A DNA stretch of 64,000 bases, taken from the NCBI RefSeq assembly GCF_025060895.1, contig NZ_JANZKV010000042.1:143852-207851 (forward strand), written 5' to 3'. The translations under genes and the position numbers were made by a program. Source of the stretch: Stieleria sedimenti (GTDB taxonomy: Bacteria > Planctomycetota > Planctomycetia > Pirellulales > Pirellulaceae). The stretch's first letter is position 1. Every line of letters begins with the position of its first letter. The notes beneath the pieces were generated by a model. That model was not told the origin of the DNA. It saw only the letters and a program-made list of their open reading frames with translations, and made no database searches. This document shows positions 9,287-17,910 of this stretch, piece after piece.

Positions 9287-9571
9287 ATGAATATGAAAAT
9301 GACCCAGAACGTAATGCGGCTCGCCCTGGGCGGTCTGCTGGTTTCAACCACAGGTTGCGCCACGGGGCGTCTGCCCTGGCTCGCAAAAAAGGAAGACAGA
9401 TCGTCGATGGAAAGCTACGTGGCTCAGGCGGCATCAAACATCGAGTACAACACGGATGTTGACCTGACTCAGGATTACCAGCCAAACGCCCAGCCGGTGG
9501 CCAGCTACACAACGCCTTCGCAGCCCGGTTCGCGATCTAGTGGCGGTGTCGGTGGTAGCTGTTGTCACTGA
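9287..9571 (+). CDS. Small lipoprotein ending in a CCH metal-type tail
   Basis: A short lipoprotein of about 94 residues. The signal peptide ends in the lipobox VSTTGC. The mature part is polar, and the C-terminus is glycine-rich and ends in Cys-Cys-His. Several in-frame starts exist (TTG 9266, ATG 9275, 9287, 9293); I chose 9287 because it gives a compact signal peptide. No strong ribosome binding site is visible. No family is recognised. Position at the end of the copper cluster and the CCH tail suggest metal association, which is only inference. Confidence 0.6.
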   Translation: MNMKMTQNVMRLALGGLLVSTTGCATGRLPWLAKKEDRSSMESYVAQAASNIEYNTDVDLTQDYQPNAQPVASYTTPSQPGSRSSGGVGGSCCH

Positions 9572-9807
9572 TGCGTTTCTTTACAAGAGTTGCTTACCGT
9601 CCCTATCGGGATTGGGGCTGACCACAGAAGGCACCAACTACTGACAATTGCAAAGCGCGGGCAAAACGAGATTTCTATTTCTCAGATGCAGTGCGCTATT
9701 TGGTATCCGTGGTTTCACCGCGGCAAGGCATTCGCGACTACCGTTGTCCGGAGGTATTCAATTCGGACGCTACACTGGGGACCAACGAGATTGAATTGAC
9801 GAATTCA

Positions 9808-11253
9808 CTACAAAATTTCTACTACCAGTAACGTCGTGTCATCAAACGCCGCTCGCCCCGATCGAAAATCGTTCAACGAATCTTCAAAGCGTTTCGTTAA
9901 CTCGTTGGCATGATCGTTCATTCCTGATGCGATCACCTGCTCGACACGCTGCGTGCCAAATTGTTCCTCGCTTGGGTTAAACGCCTCGGTAACTCCGTCA
10001 CTAACCAAGACGATCTTCATTCCAGGACGAATTGGTATCGCCGCCTGCTCGTACTCCGTATCAACTTCCACTCCCAGCAACAAGTCCCCAGCTTCAAGTC
10101 GCTCGACAGGCAATCCACCGCGATGGACAAACGGCCATTCGTGGCCAGCGTTGGCATAGACGACTCGCCGTTCAACGAGATCTATTCGCACCAGGACCAT
10201 TGTTGCAAAGTGACCACTCACTACGTACTCGCAATACTGACGATTTACGCGGCAGAGAATCTCGGACGGCTCGATGGTCACTTTGGCTGCTTCGCAAACG
10301 AATGCCTTCAGCAAAGTTGCCGCCATTGCAGCAGGGACTCCGTGGCCCGCGACATCGGCGAGGCAAATCAACACCTGTGAATCGTTTAACGCAATCACGT
10401 CGTAGTAATCACCACCCACGTCATCGGCGGGTTCAAACGAAGAGTCGATCCTCAATTGTGGAATTTGAATGACATCGGGCCGCAAATTCTGCTGAATCTC
10501 GCGCGCCTTCGCCATATGCAATCGTCGATCACGATCGGATGATTCGAGGCGTTCCGCCATGACGTTGATTTGGTCGCCGAGATATCGCAATTCGCGACAA
10601 CTAAGGTTTTGCGTTCGCGAATCTAGGTTTCCTTCCCCGACACTTTTTAGTGATGCTACCAGCTTTCTCATCGGCTTGGTCACCACCAAATAGAGCATCA
10701 GATTCACGACTGCTGTTGCGACGGCACCAGCAATAACTACTGCGCTGAGTTGACGCAACAATTCTTCACGAGCCGAGGAGATCAAGTTAGAACGCTTCTC
10801 CGAAACGTAAACTGCCCCTGCCGGACCAGCAAAACTACCAACAACAATCGATTGCTTCATTGGCTGACGCATGGCGACATCTTTGGCTGACGCGATCATC
10901 GCGTCTATCATTTCCGGTGAAGCTCGACCATGTAAATTCGCTTGCAGCAACTCGCCCTGCCACTGCAATGCGATGTGGTGACCGGGTGAATCCATGGTGT
11001 TCATTCGGGCGCAGACATCATCCACAAGCTTCTGCACCGCACGTGTTTCACTGCCATCAAGCGCAACTGCGGCTTCATAGAGTGTCTTCGCTTCTTCAGA
11101 CAATGCGACCCGCGCCTGATCGACGTGTCGAACGATTCGTAATCGGTGGTCGATCACTACGAACAGCGTCACGACGACAAGCAGCACGGAGTTGACCGCG
11201 ATGAGAAGCTGTCGCGATAGCGGAAGTTGCCGCCAAATCTTCGGTGACTTCAT
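9808..11253 (-). CDS. Membrane-anchored PP2C-type (RsbU/SpoIIE) Ser/Thr phosphatase with HAMP domain
   Basis: A 481-residue sensor phosphatase. Residues about 17-35 and 165-195 are membrane segments bracketing an extracytoplasmic sensor region. A HAMP-like helix follows (KPMRKLVASLKSVGEGNLDS), then a SpoIIE/PP2C catalytic domain with the motifs DVGGDYYDV, LADVAGHG, LVSDGVTEAF and FDDTTLLVV. Such enzymes usually dephosphorylate anti-sigma-factor antagonists (STAS proteins) in partner-switching pathways. No STAS or anti-sigma gene is visible nearby. It is transcribed opposite to the copper genes on its left. Whether it senses metal stress is unknown. Confidence 0.85.
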   Translation of the reverse strand: MKSPKIWRQLPLSRQLLIAVNSVLLVVVTLFVVIDHRLRIVRHVDQARVALSEEAKTLYEAAVALDGSETRAVQKLVDDVCARMNTMDSPGHHIALQWQGELLQANLHGRASPEMIDAMIASAKDVAMRQPMKQSIVVGSFAGPAGAVYVSEKRSNLISSAREELLRQLSAVVIAGAVATAVVNLMLYLVVTKPMRKLVASLKSVGEGNLDSRTQNLSCRELRYLGDQINVMAERLESSDRDRRLHMAKAREIQQNLRPDVIQIPQLRIDSSFEPADDVGGDYYDVIALNDSQVLICLADVAGHGVPAAMAATLLKAFVCEAAKVTIEPSEILCRVNRQYCEYVVSGHFATMVLVRIDLVERRVVYANAGHEWPFVHRGGLPVERLEAGDLLLGVEVDTEYEQAAIPIRPGMKIVLVSDGVTEAFNPSEEQFGTQRVEQVIASGMNDHANELTKRFEDSLNDFRSGRAAFDDTTLLVVEIL

Positions 11254-11437
11254 CGATTCTTATGGAGTTGGAAGGTGTGTTCGCAATAGCGACAGAGCAA
11301 CACTGGTTAGATGGTCCAACTTCCTTCAAACTTCACACGACGAGACGAATTGCGAACTTTCCACTTCACGATGCCCAGGTTTTGAGCACAGATAACTGTT
11401 TCGCCAGGGCAGGCCACGGAAAGACGAGCCGCGAAGC

Positions 11438-11725
11438 TCAATCAATCACACTTGCGTATTTTCTGAACAGACTGATCAACTCTTCGAGCTTTTTTTCTCG
11501 TTCAGCAGCTTCACCACCTTCGAGAGCTTCCGCGACACAGGTTTTTAGATGGTTTTCAAGGACGATTTGACCAACTTTTCCAAGGGCTCCAGTCGCGGCA
11601 GACAACTGCATCAGGATATCGACACAGTATTGGTCGTCTTCGATCATCCGGCCAACGGCCTCGACCTGTCCAATGACGCGTCGAAGACGATTGGTCAACT
11701 TCTTTTTATCATCCTCGGAAAGCAT
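11438..11725 (-). CDS. csoR: CsoR-type copper-sensing transcriptional repressor
   Basis: A 95-residue all-helical DUF156 (CsoR/RcnR/FrmR) repressor. Cys34 in YCVDIL, His59 and Cys63 in ENHLKTC match the C-H-C Cu(I) ligand set of CsoR, and RLRRVIGQVEAVGRMIE matches the DNA-binding first helix. Apo-CsoR represses; Cu(I) binding releases DNA. Three candidate operators of the ATACC-N7-GGTAT form lie upstream of copper genes at 900, 15011 and 24207. None is visible directly upstream of csoR itself. It is transcribed in the same direction as the multicopper oxidase at 11859, 133 bases away. Confidence 0.88.
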   Translation of the reverse strand: MLSEDDKKKLTNRLRRVIGQVEAVGRMIEDDQYCVDILMQLSAATGALGKVGQIVLENHLKTCVAEALEGGEAAEREKKLEELISLFRKYASVID

Positions 11726-11858
11726 TACGGAGCAACAGTGACAAAAACTGGGGATTGGGAGTTGAGCGTGCGTCTGGACCGAATTAGTGTAGCGAACTTA
11801 GCCCCGATCGGCAGTCCCACGACACCGGAAATTTCCGGGAACGACGCAGTACCGAGAA

Positions 11859-13367
11859 CTACATCTTCATGCCCTTCATGCCAGGGTTGTATTTCGCTGG
11901 ATCGCCAAAACGCCGAACGATCTCGTTGAATACTTCGCCGGGTTCGACCTCCTGGTCCGTTTCCATTACCTTGTGATACAAGTCTTTCGGCATAACTCTC
12001 AACGTAGTCATCAACCCCATGACCGCCATTTCGGCCATCGGACGCATCCCCATCATTGCACGCCGCGAACCGATCGCTTTCATCATCGACGGCGACATAT
12101 TCATGCCTTTCATTTCTTGAGGATATCCCGGCGTGTCGAATCCGGGGTCTTGCCGCGTCGCATCAACTCGTGGGCGAGAATCGAGGTTTGCAAGGTACTG
12201 GTCAACCGACACTCCCTGCCGCATTCTCGGGCCGACTTGCTCGGTCATATGGTTCATCATGTGATGGACCATGTGGCAATGGAACATCCAGTCGCCGGGG
12301 TTATTGGCGATGAATTCAAAGTCGGTTGCTTGAGCAATTCCGATCAGTTCTGTGTTTCGCGGAATCCAAGCAGAGTACGGAGTGCGGGCACCTTCGCGAC
12401 CGGTTAGCCAAAATGTGTGACCATGAAGGTGGATCGGATGGTGCTGCATCGGCGCGAAATTCATGATGCGAACTCGCACACGCTCGCCATGCTTGACAAC
12501 CAGCGGTGTCGTGTAAGGACCGCTCCGACCATTAATGGTGTGCCAGTTCCAATCCATCTTCCAACTGTCCGCGATGGTTTGCGAACTGTCGATAAAGAAA
12601 TTCTGGAAGATCAATCCGAAATCACGGTCGACCGGTGGGTCGAAGACTTTTTTCGGATGGACGATGAACCAGCCCACCATTCCAAACGCTTCCTGCATCG
12701 GCACATGCGAGTGGTAGAAAAACGTGCCTTCCTCGTGAACGTCGAACTCGTACACAAAAGTCTCACCAGGCTTAATCGGTTCTTGAGTCAACTCCGACGC
12801 ACCATCCCACTGAATCGGAAGTTCAAAACCGTGCCAATGCACATACGTATCTTCGGGTAGCTCGTTGGTTACAACAAACCGAACTCGATCTCCTTGCGTG
12901 ACTTCGATTGTCGGCCCCGGCATGCTGCCGTTGTAGCCATACACATTCATCTCATAGCCGGGTAGAAACTCTCGCTTGACCGCCATCGGGACAAGTTGAA
13001 ACTCCTTCACTCCACCTACCATCTTGTAGGGAAGCTTGTCCAAGTCAGGAGCTTCAAAAGTAGCCGGACCATCAGACGCCGGCCGGAAACCCGGCATCAT
13101 CTTGCCAAGGTAGTAGTCGCTGTTGGGATCGTTTCCGCGTGACGGCTTGAATCGGGAATACCCATCGTATTCAGCCTGAACGTCCGAGCCGGCTGGCATC
13201 TGGGGCGGTGTGTGCTCGCCATGCTGGTGCGAGGACATTCCTTTCATGTCCATTGGCATCGGTTCTTGGGCCTGTACGTTCCTACCAAGCAAATTCCCAA
13301 CCACTCCCGTCGCGGCGGCCAGCGATCCGGCGGTCAAGAAACTTCGGCGGTCTTCGGTGTTTGACAT
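11859..13367 (-). CDS. Multicopper oxidase (CopA/CueO type) with Tat signal and Met-rich tail
   Basis: A 502-residue periplasmic multicopper oxidase that probably oxidises Cu(I). The N-terminus has a twin-arginine-like signal (DRRSFLTAG). All four copper-ligand blocks are visible: VHWHGFE, FFYHSHVP, HPIHLHGHTF and WMFHCHMVHHMMNHM. A His/Met-rich segment follows the signal (MPMDMKGMSSHQHGEH), and the C-terminal 70 residues are Met-rich (MKGMNMSPSMM, MMGMRPMAEM), as in copper-resistance oxidases. csoR follows 133 bases downstream and a TolC channel precedes it on the same strand, consistent with a resistance operon. Confidence 0.92.
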   Translation of the reverse strand: MSNTEDRRSFLTAGSLAAATGVVGNLLGRNVQAQEPMPMDMKGMSSHQHGEHTPPQMPAGSDVQAEYDGYSRFKPSRGNDPNSDYYLGKMMPGFRPASDGPATFEAPDLDKLPYKMVGGVKEFQLVPMAVKREFLPGYEMNVYGYNGSMPGPTIEVTQGDRVRFVVTNELPEDTYVHWHGFELPIQWDGASELTQEPIKPGETFVYEFDVHEEGTFFYHSHVPMQEAFGMVGWFIVHPKKVFDPPVDRDFGLIFQNFFIDSSQTIADSWKMDWNWHTINGRSGPYTTPLVVKHGERVRVRIMNFAPMQHHPIHLHGHTFWLTGREGARTPYSAWIPRNTELIGIAQATDFEFIANNPGDWMFHCHMVHHMMNHMTEQVGPRMRQGVSVDQYLANLDSRPRVDATRQDPGFDTPGYPQEMKGMNMSPSMMKAIGSRRAMMGMRPMAEMAVMGLMTTLRVMPKDLYHKVMETDQEVEPGEVFNEIVRRFGDPAKYNPGMKGMKM

Positions 13368-13410
13368 TTTTCTTCTTCGTTTCAGTTTCTGAACATCAAT
13401 GAAAACAATT

Positions 13411-13503
13411 CAAGACAAGGAGAGTGGGAGACAAGGAGACACGGAGCTCTTGTGCAGGCAACGGTTTTCTCACACTCTCCTTGTCTCTGTGTCTCCCTCT
13501 CTT
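13411..13503. repeat. Inverted array of GGGAGAC/AAGGAGAC-type short repeats between copper genes
   Basis: A left arm of GGAGAGTGGGAGACAAGG-like units faces a right arm CTCTCCTTGTCTCTGTGTCT, with a core of about 25 bases between them. It has the same architecture (degenerate short units in inverted arms) as the elements in the tRNA array at 60.5-64 kb, but it is empty. It separates the multicopper oxidase from the upstream TolC gene and could form a long hairpin in mRNA. Confidence 0.6.
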
Positions 13504-13504
13504 A

Positions 13505-14959
13505 CTACCGCGGCTTCGGTACCGCATCGATGTGTCCCGGTGGAACTGGGCCTTCAGCAGCCATCAACCCGCCGTCAAGTAGAAATCCGTTGATCATCGT
13601 TTCCTGTTGCCGAACGTGCTTGAACTGATCAATCTGTTGCATTCTGGCTTGAAAGTAGTCGCGTTGACCTTCCAACACATCCGGCCAAGCGATCCGGTTG
13701 TCTTTGTAGCTGACAAGCAATTGTCGATAAGCCGCCCTCAGTTCGGGAATCACCACTCGATCGTACTCCGTCGCGTGCTGCAAAGCAGTAGCATAGGTTC
13801 GATAGGCTGATGCCAGACGTTCTTTCAGATGCAATTCCATTCTCTGAATCTCGAATTGCTGACGTCGCAAGTCCTGGCAGGCTTGACGAATCGTTCCCTG
13901 GTTTCGATCGTAAATCGGCAGCTCAATTTGGACGCCCGCGTTGTAAACGTCGTCGCCATTGCTGAAGTTGTAGCCCGGCCCACCCTGGACGGTGACGTCA
14001 GGAATCCACTCCACTTGCTCTCGACGGACGGTCGTTTGGTCCACTCGCAATTTTGCTCGTGCGGCCAACACTTCAGGACTCTCCGTAATCAACCGAGCGA
14101 GAATTGTGTCGAATGACTCCAACGCATTGCTCGGGCGCAACTCACCCTCGGTCGGGCCAATGGAAAGCGGAACGCCGACGATGGCGGACAATCGCCGCAA
14201 CGCATCGCGATACTCGTTCTCAGTCGCCATGCGTTCCAAACGCTGCTTTTGCAGCATGACGTTGGCGCGTCGAACCGCCGTCAAGTTGGCTTGGCCTTGG
14301 TTATACTGTTCACGAGTTGTTACCGCACCGTCCTCGGCCGTCTTCTCAATCTCTCGCTGGAGTTCAAGTCGCATCGAAGCTGCCAGTGCCTCAATGAACT
14401 GAACTTCGACGGCATTCGTCACGCGGTACGTCTGGGCAATTGCGAGGTGTTCGGCAACATGCGCGCGTTGGCGGTATTTCAATCGACTCAGTTGCAGTTT
14501 GCCAGCCGTTACGAAACGCTGAGAAACCTCGAATCCCTGAAACTCCCCGGCACTTCCGTCGCTACCAATCTTTTCGCCGACGTACATCAGGACAGGGTTG
14601 GGATATAAACCTGCCTGCAACGCCTTGGAAGTTTCCGCCGAGACGTGCAATCTCGCTTGCTGGATGGTTGGATTGTTGCCGGCCGCCAGGGCCAAGACAG
14701 TTTCGAGCGTATGAGTTTCGACCGTTGCGTTGTCCGCGTAGTCATACGTGGTATCGAAATCAGCAAACCCACTCGGCATGTCCGGCAATGGCGGCAAGTC
14801 GCTCTCGGGTAGAACTTGGTCATCGGCACCACCGAGTGACTGCGCCATTGTTTGATCCATGCTCATCATTTGCCCCATCGAGGCTTCCTGAGCAACAGCC
14901 GTTTGGAAAGTCGTCGTCGCCGTCACCGCGATCAACAACTGAAGTAGTTTCCGTTTCAT
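13505..14959 (-). CDS. Outer membrane efflux channel, TolC/CusC family (second copy)
   Basis: A 484-residue TolC-family channel. I start at ATG 14959, since it begins a good signal peptide (KRKLLQLLIAVTATTTFQTA) and the CsoR-like dyad at 15011-15027 falls upstream of it; a longer frame to 15106 would put the operator inside the gene. Paired efflux repeats are visible (LETVLALAAGNNPTIQQARL; FDTILARLITESPEVLAARA), with the coiled-coil helices between them. It is in line with the multicopper oxidase and csoR, suggesting one copper-controlled unit. The channel partner could be the CusBA pump or another RND system. Confidence 0.88.
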   Translation of the reverse strand: MKRKLLQLLIAVTATTTFQTAVAQEASMGQMMSMDQTMAQSLGGADDQVLPESDLPPLPDMPSGFADFDTTYDYADNATVETHTLETVLALAAGNNPTIQQARLHVSAETSKALQAGLYPNPVLMYVGEKIGSDGSAGEFQGFEVSQRFVTAGKLQLSRLKYRQRAHVAEHLAIAQTYRVTNAVEVQFIEALAASMRLELQREIEKTAEDGAVTTREQYNQGQANLTAVRRANVMLQKQRLERMATENEYRDALRRLSAIVGVPLSIGPTEGELRPSNALESFDTILARLITESPEVLAARAKLRVDQTTVRREQVEWIPDVTVQGGPGYNFSNGDDVYNAGVQIELPIYDRNQGTIRQACQDLRRQQFEIQRMELHLKERLASAYRTYATALQHATEYDRVVIPELRAAYRQLLVSYKDNRIAWPDVLEGQRDYFQARMQQIDQFKHVRQQETMINGFLLDGGLMAAEGPVPPGHIDAVPKPR

Positions 14960-15010
14960 TAATTCCGAATCCCTGGAATGATGCCGAGTCGTATTCCAAC
15001 CTTCGGCAAC

Positions 15011-15027
15011 ATACCCATGCTGGGTAT
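15011..15027. promoter_or_regulatory. CsoR-type operator candidate 2
   Basis: ATACCCATGCTGGGTAT is a perfect 6-bp inverted repeat with a 5-bp centre, close to the classic CsoR TACCC...GGGTA dyad. It lies 52 bases upstream of the chosen start of the TolC gene at 14959 and supports that start. Confidence 0.7.
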
Positions 15028-15169
15028 AGCCCCGGCTGATCGCACTCGTCGTGGAATCGGTTTTCATTCCACTTGCAACGATTGGGTAAGCTTTGCCCGG
15101 TGCCAAAAGATGTTTCAGAGACTGTTTTTAAAACAGGATGACTCAATTTCACTCTCCCTCTGGGAGAGT

Positions 15170-15222
15170 CGAGCCGAAGCGAGGAGAGGGTTTACGCTGG
15201 ATCTTCCCCTCGCTAAGGCTCG
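15170..15222. repeat. Imperfect inverted repeat next to the copA relic
   Basis: CGAGCCGAAGCGAGG and CCTCGCTAAGGCTCG (13 of 15 complementary) are separated by about 23 bases. They are preceded by a small CTCTCCCTCTGGGAGAG hairpin. No coding content is visible between 15028 and 15261. The structure may be a terminator-like or repeat-family hairpin. Confidence 0.45.
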
Positions 15223-15261
15223 CCCCTCCTTTAGAAGGAGTTCTAAAACATTCTCTAAGAA

Positions 15262-15405
15262 TCAACCAAGCGTCGCGGCTCGCAAACTCAACGGATTCGC
15301 AATCACGGACACACTGCTACAACTCATCGCTGCCGCTGCAATCATGGGGCTGAACAAAACGCCGAAGAACGGATACAGCAACGCGGCTGCGACTGGGGCT
15401 CTCCG
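15262..15405 (-). pseudogene. Relic of the 3' end of a second copA copper ATPase
   Basis: On the minus strand about 45 codons read [17 protein letters not shown], then [10 protein letters not shown] and [14 protein letters not shown], ending in TGA. This matches the C-terminus of the intact CopA at 21723-24170 ([16 protein letters not shown]...[15 protein letters not shown]). At DNA level I estimate 75-80 percent identity over about 140 bases, so it is a diverged paralog rather than a recent copy. It begins immediately downstream of the arsC stop. The rest of that ATPase is gone. Any plus-strand frame here is just antisense of the relic. Confidence 0.8.
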
Positions 15406-15756
15406 TTATTGATCAAGGATCTCAACCACATTTTCGAGAGGTCGTCCGATCGCGGCTCGCCCCTCATGCAAGACGATCGGACGCTCGATCAGTGAAGGAT
15501 GGGAGGCGAGAATGGCGATCCATTCTTTGTCCGATAGCTCTTGCTCGCCAAGCTTCAGCTCCTTAAACAGTTTCTCTCCTTTCCGCACCAACTCCGCCGG
15601 CTTGATACCCAGCATCTTCACGATGTCGCGAATCTGTTTTTCGCTTGGCGGGGCTTCCAGATACTTCACCAACTCGAAATCAATCTCACGTGAACGCAAA
15701 AGCTCCACAGCAGCACGAGATTTCGAGCACCTCGGATTGTGAAAGATTGTCGTCAT
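15406..15756 (-). CDS. arsC: ArsC/Spx-family arsenate reductase (glutaredoxin-linked type)
   Basis: A 116-residue thioredoxin-fold arsenate reductase. ATG 15756 is the natural start, since MTTIFHNPRCSKSR is the canonical N-terminus with the catalytic Cys in the CSKS loop; an upstream in-frame extension is not conserved-looking. The IERPIVLHEGRAAIGRPLENV segment carries the arginines expected in this family. The closest known activity is As(V) to As(III) reduction using glutathione and glutaredoxin. No arsB/acr3/arsR gene is seen nearby, so it stands alone at the edge of a foreign block. Confidence 0.88.
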   Translation of the reverse strand: MTTIFHNPRCSKSRAAVELLRSREIDFELVKYLEAPPSEKQIRDIVKMLGIKPAELVRKGEKLFKELKLGEQELSDKEWIAILASHPSLIERPIVLHEGRAAIGRPLENVVEILDQ

Positions 15757-15980
15757 GATTTTCCACCAGCATTTCAAAAAAAGTTCGATTCTTGTTTCTA
15801 CCACAACCAATGAAGGCTTTGTTAGCTCCCCCTCGTCAATTCCAATCCGCCCGCCTTTCGCTCCTGAAGCCGGAGGTGGCGTTCCACTTACCACAGGCTA
15901 AATTCTGTTGCTACGTCGTGGTATTGTAGGCTTTGGCGAGGCGAATCAAACTTGACCGAAACGTGAGAGAGGCTGTTGAG

Positions 15981-16280
15981 ATGAAAGTGATCATAGATTT
16001 GTGCGTCGTGCCGATGGGCGTGGGTGTCTCCGTGGGCAAGTACGTCGCTGAGTGCCAAAAGGTCTTGCAGGAAGCAGGGCTGAAGCACCAGCTTCATGCG
16101 TACGGCACCAACATCGAGGGTGACTGGGACGAAGTGTTCGCCGCAATAAAGTGTTGCCACGAGCGTGTTCACGCGATGGGCGCGCCGCGAATCACCACCA
16201 GCATCAAAGTCGGAACACGCACGGATCGCGAGCAGTCGATGCAGGACAAATTTAATAGCGTTACCGAGACGCAAATGTAG
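15981..16280 (+). CDS. MTH1187/YkoF-type thiamine-binding-like protein
   Basis: A 99-residue protein beginning MKVIIDLCVVPMG, with the GVSVGKYVAECQKVLQEAG and YGTNIEGDWDEVFAAIKCCHERV segments typical of the MTH1187 (DUF77) family, small ferredoxin-like folds that bind thiamine-like ligands. A longer frame starts at 15933, but family members start at MKV. Function beyond family membership is not clear. Neighbours are arsC and the nuclease/HEAT pair; no operon partner is evident. Confidence 0.8.
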   Translation: MKVIIDLCVVPMGVGVSVGKYVAECQKVLQEAGLKHQLHAYGTNIEGDWDEVFAAIKCCHERVHAMGAPRITTSIKVGTRTDREQSMQDKFNSVTETQM

Positions 16281-16431
16281 GACGCCTCCCATCTGGCTTC
16301 GAACTCGTCGACCCGTGTAGCGAAAATAGTGGCACCGAAGTCGGCCACCGCAGCAGATGACCGAAGTCGATCAATCCCGTGATTCGTTTCGAAATCGAAT
16401 CATCCAGCTACAATAACGACATGCGAAGGTC

Positions 16432-17910
16432 CTATTTGGAGTAACTCGACGGCGACCGAGTGTTTCCGTTGACGACGAAGAGGAACGCCTTGGCCGGGAA
16501 TCCGCCTTGGTTTTGCCCGTGTGTCTTCACGTCGAATAGTCGGATGTCGTTGCGGATATCTCCAGGAGGCTGAACTTTCTCCGTTAAGTCCAACACGAGC
16601 AGAATGCTCACCTGCCTAGCCTCAGCTCCGGTGTATTGAGTGGCTTGCGAAGCGTAGGTGTCCACTAAATGGTCACGGTCTCCGTTCGAGGATTCGACCT
16701 TGAGCTCGACAATCACCCCGCGATATCGGATATCAGTAAAACCTCCCGCTTGACCAACGTGTTGTTGGACATCCTGCCCCAAAATATTCGTCAAGTCTCT
16801 CTTCACAAGTCTTTGGAAGTCGGCCTCGAGAACACTTGCTTTCCCTTTGAAAACGGCGTCCTGAGCATAAGTCGCGAGCAACCTTGTCAACGCCCCAAGC
16901 ATGGGGAGCAGTTCTGGCAACTCATCCTTTGCAGCGGGGCATTGCGAAATCAGACTCGTAGCCAAATCATTGACATGACGGTCAAGGCTTCGGTTTCCGA
17001 CAAGCAGGGGCTGCCGACTCTCATCAGTTACTTTCAACCGAAGCTCAGTGTGTCCAATTGCTGGAACTTCGGTCCAATGGTTGTCATCTGATTCAAACGC
17101 AACCTGAACCGCGAACACAAGATCATCCAGCAGACTGCTTTGACCAGACTGGAACTTGATTTGACCGCTCAGTTCGACTTCAAATCCGCCGTTCTTGTCG
17201 ACAGGCGGTTGGTCCGAAATGAATTCCGAAATCGAGTATTCTCCTTGCGGGCAAGTGGTCAACAAATCCAGGCGAACTCGTTTCGAGTCAACCGGCCATT
17301 CTAACCCCTTGATTTTGAAGCGAATCGAGTACAGCAGATCCGATCGGAGCAGCTGAGGCGTCGCGATCGGAATATCGTCCAGGAATGCGATCACGCGCAC
17401 CAGCGGTCGCTTCGGTTCCGGACCAATCTCATGCGATTGATCCCTTCTCTCGCGGTCTTTCTCGTCCGCCAAGTACAGACTTGGTAGTGAGATTCCGAGC
17501 AAGAGTTCGCGTAAGAAGGATGGATCTTCCAACCTGCTAGCACCTGAGTGATCTGATTTCGCGACTGGTCCCGGATCTAGTTCCGACAACTTGGAACTAA
17601 ACTCATCGACCAAGAATTTCGTTCGAGCTGTTTCAGCGATCAAGTCACCAACACCAGACCGCGCCATCGCTTGGCAACGAATTGAATTCTCAAGCAGTCT
17701 CAGTCCTGCGATGAACGCTTTCCAGCCATTGGGAATTCGAGGATCAGCCGCTTTGGTAATTGTTTTCGACGCTCGTTCGATCATGCTCGCGACGCAATCT
17801 GACGCATCGTCGTCGTCCAACGATAGTGCGAAGAGAGTCGCTCGGATTTCGAGGATTGCCTGGGAAGAGTCGATGGCCTGACGGAGGTCAACATTAAGAA
17901 ACTTTTTCAT
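16432..17910 (-). CDS. PD-(D/E)XK nuclease-domain protein, partner of a HEAT-repeat protein
   Basis: A 492-residue protein of unknown family. The N-terminal 120 residues are helical. A central beta-rich part follows, and the C-terminal third holds a restriction-endonuclease-like core: EADFQRLVKRDL helix, GGFTDIRYRGVIVELKVE (candidate Asp, then Glu-X-Lys), and a following helix with QATQYTG. The ATG overlaps the stop of the 858-residue HEAT protein as ATGA, so the two are translationally coupled. Coupling of a large solenoid protein to a nuclease is a layout common in anti-phage systems. I do not recognise either as a named system. It lies inside a segment that interrupts the copper cluster. 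Confidence 0.65.
   Translation of the reverse strand: MKKFLNVDLRQAIDSSQAILEIRATLFALSLDDDDASDCVASMIERASKTITKAADPRIPNGWKAFIAGLRLLENSIRCQAMARSGVGDLIAETARTKFLVDEFSSKLSELDPGPVAKSDHSGASRLEDPSFLRELLLGISLPSLYLADEKDRERRDQSHEIGPEPKRPLVRVIAFLDDIPIATPQLLRSDLLYSIRFKIKGLEWPVDSKRVRLDLLTTCPQGEYSISEFISDQPPVDKNGGFEVELSGQIKFQSGQSSLLDDLVFAVQVAFESDDNHWTEVPAIGHTELRLKVTDESRQPLLVGNRSLDRHVNDLATSLISQCPAAKDELPELLPMLGALTRLLATYAQDAVFKGKASVLEADFQRLVKRDLTNILGQDVQQHVGQAGGFTDIRYRGVIVELKVESSNGDRDHLVDTYASQATQYTGAEARQVSILLVLDLTEKVQPPGDIRNDIRLFDVKTHGQNQGGFPAKAFLFVVNGNTRSPSSYSK

Noticed and set aside
13505..15106. Longer start of the TolC gene at 15106
   Set aside because: It would place the CsoR-like operator and a non-conserved 49-residue extension before a good signal peptide that starts at 14959.
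15138..15412. Plus-strand peptide containing [20 protein letters not shown]
   Set aside because: It is the antisense reading of the copA 3' relic; the same phrase appears antisense to the intact copA end.
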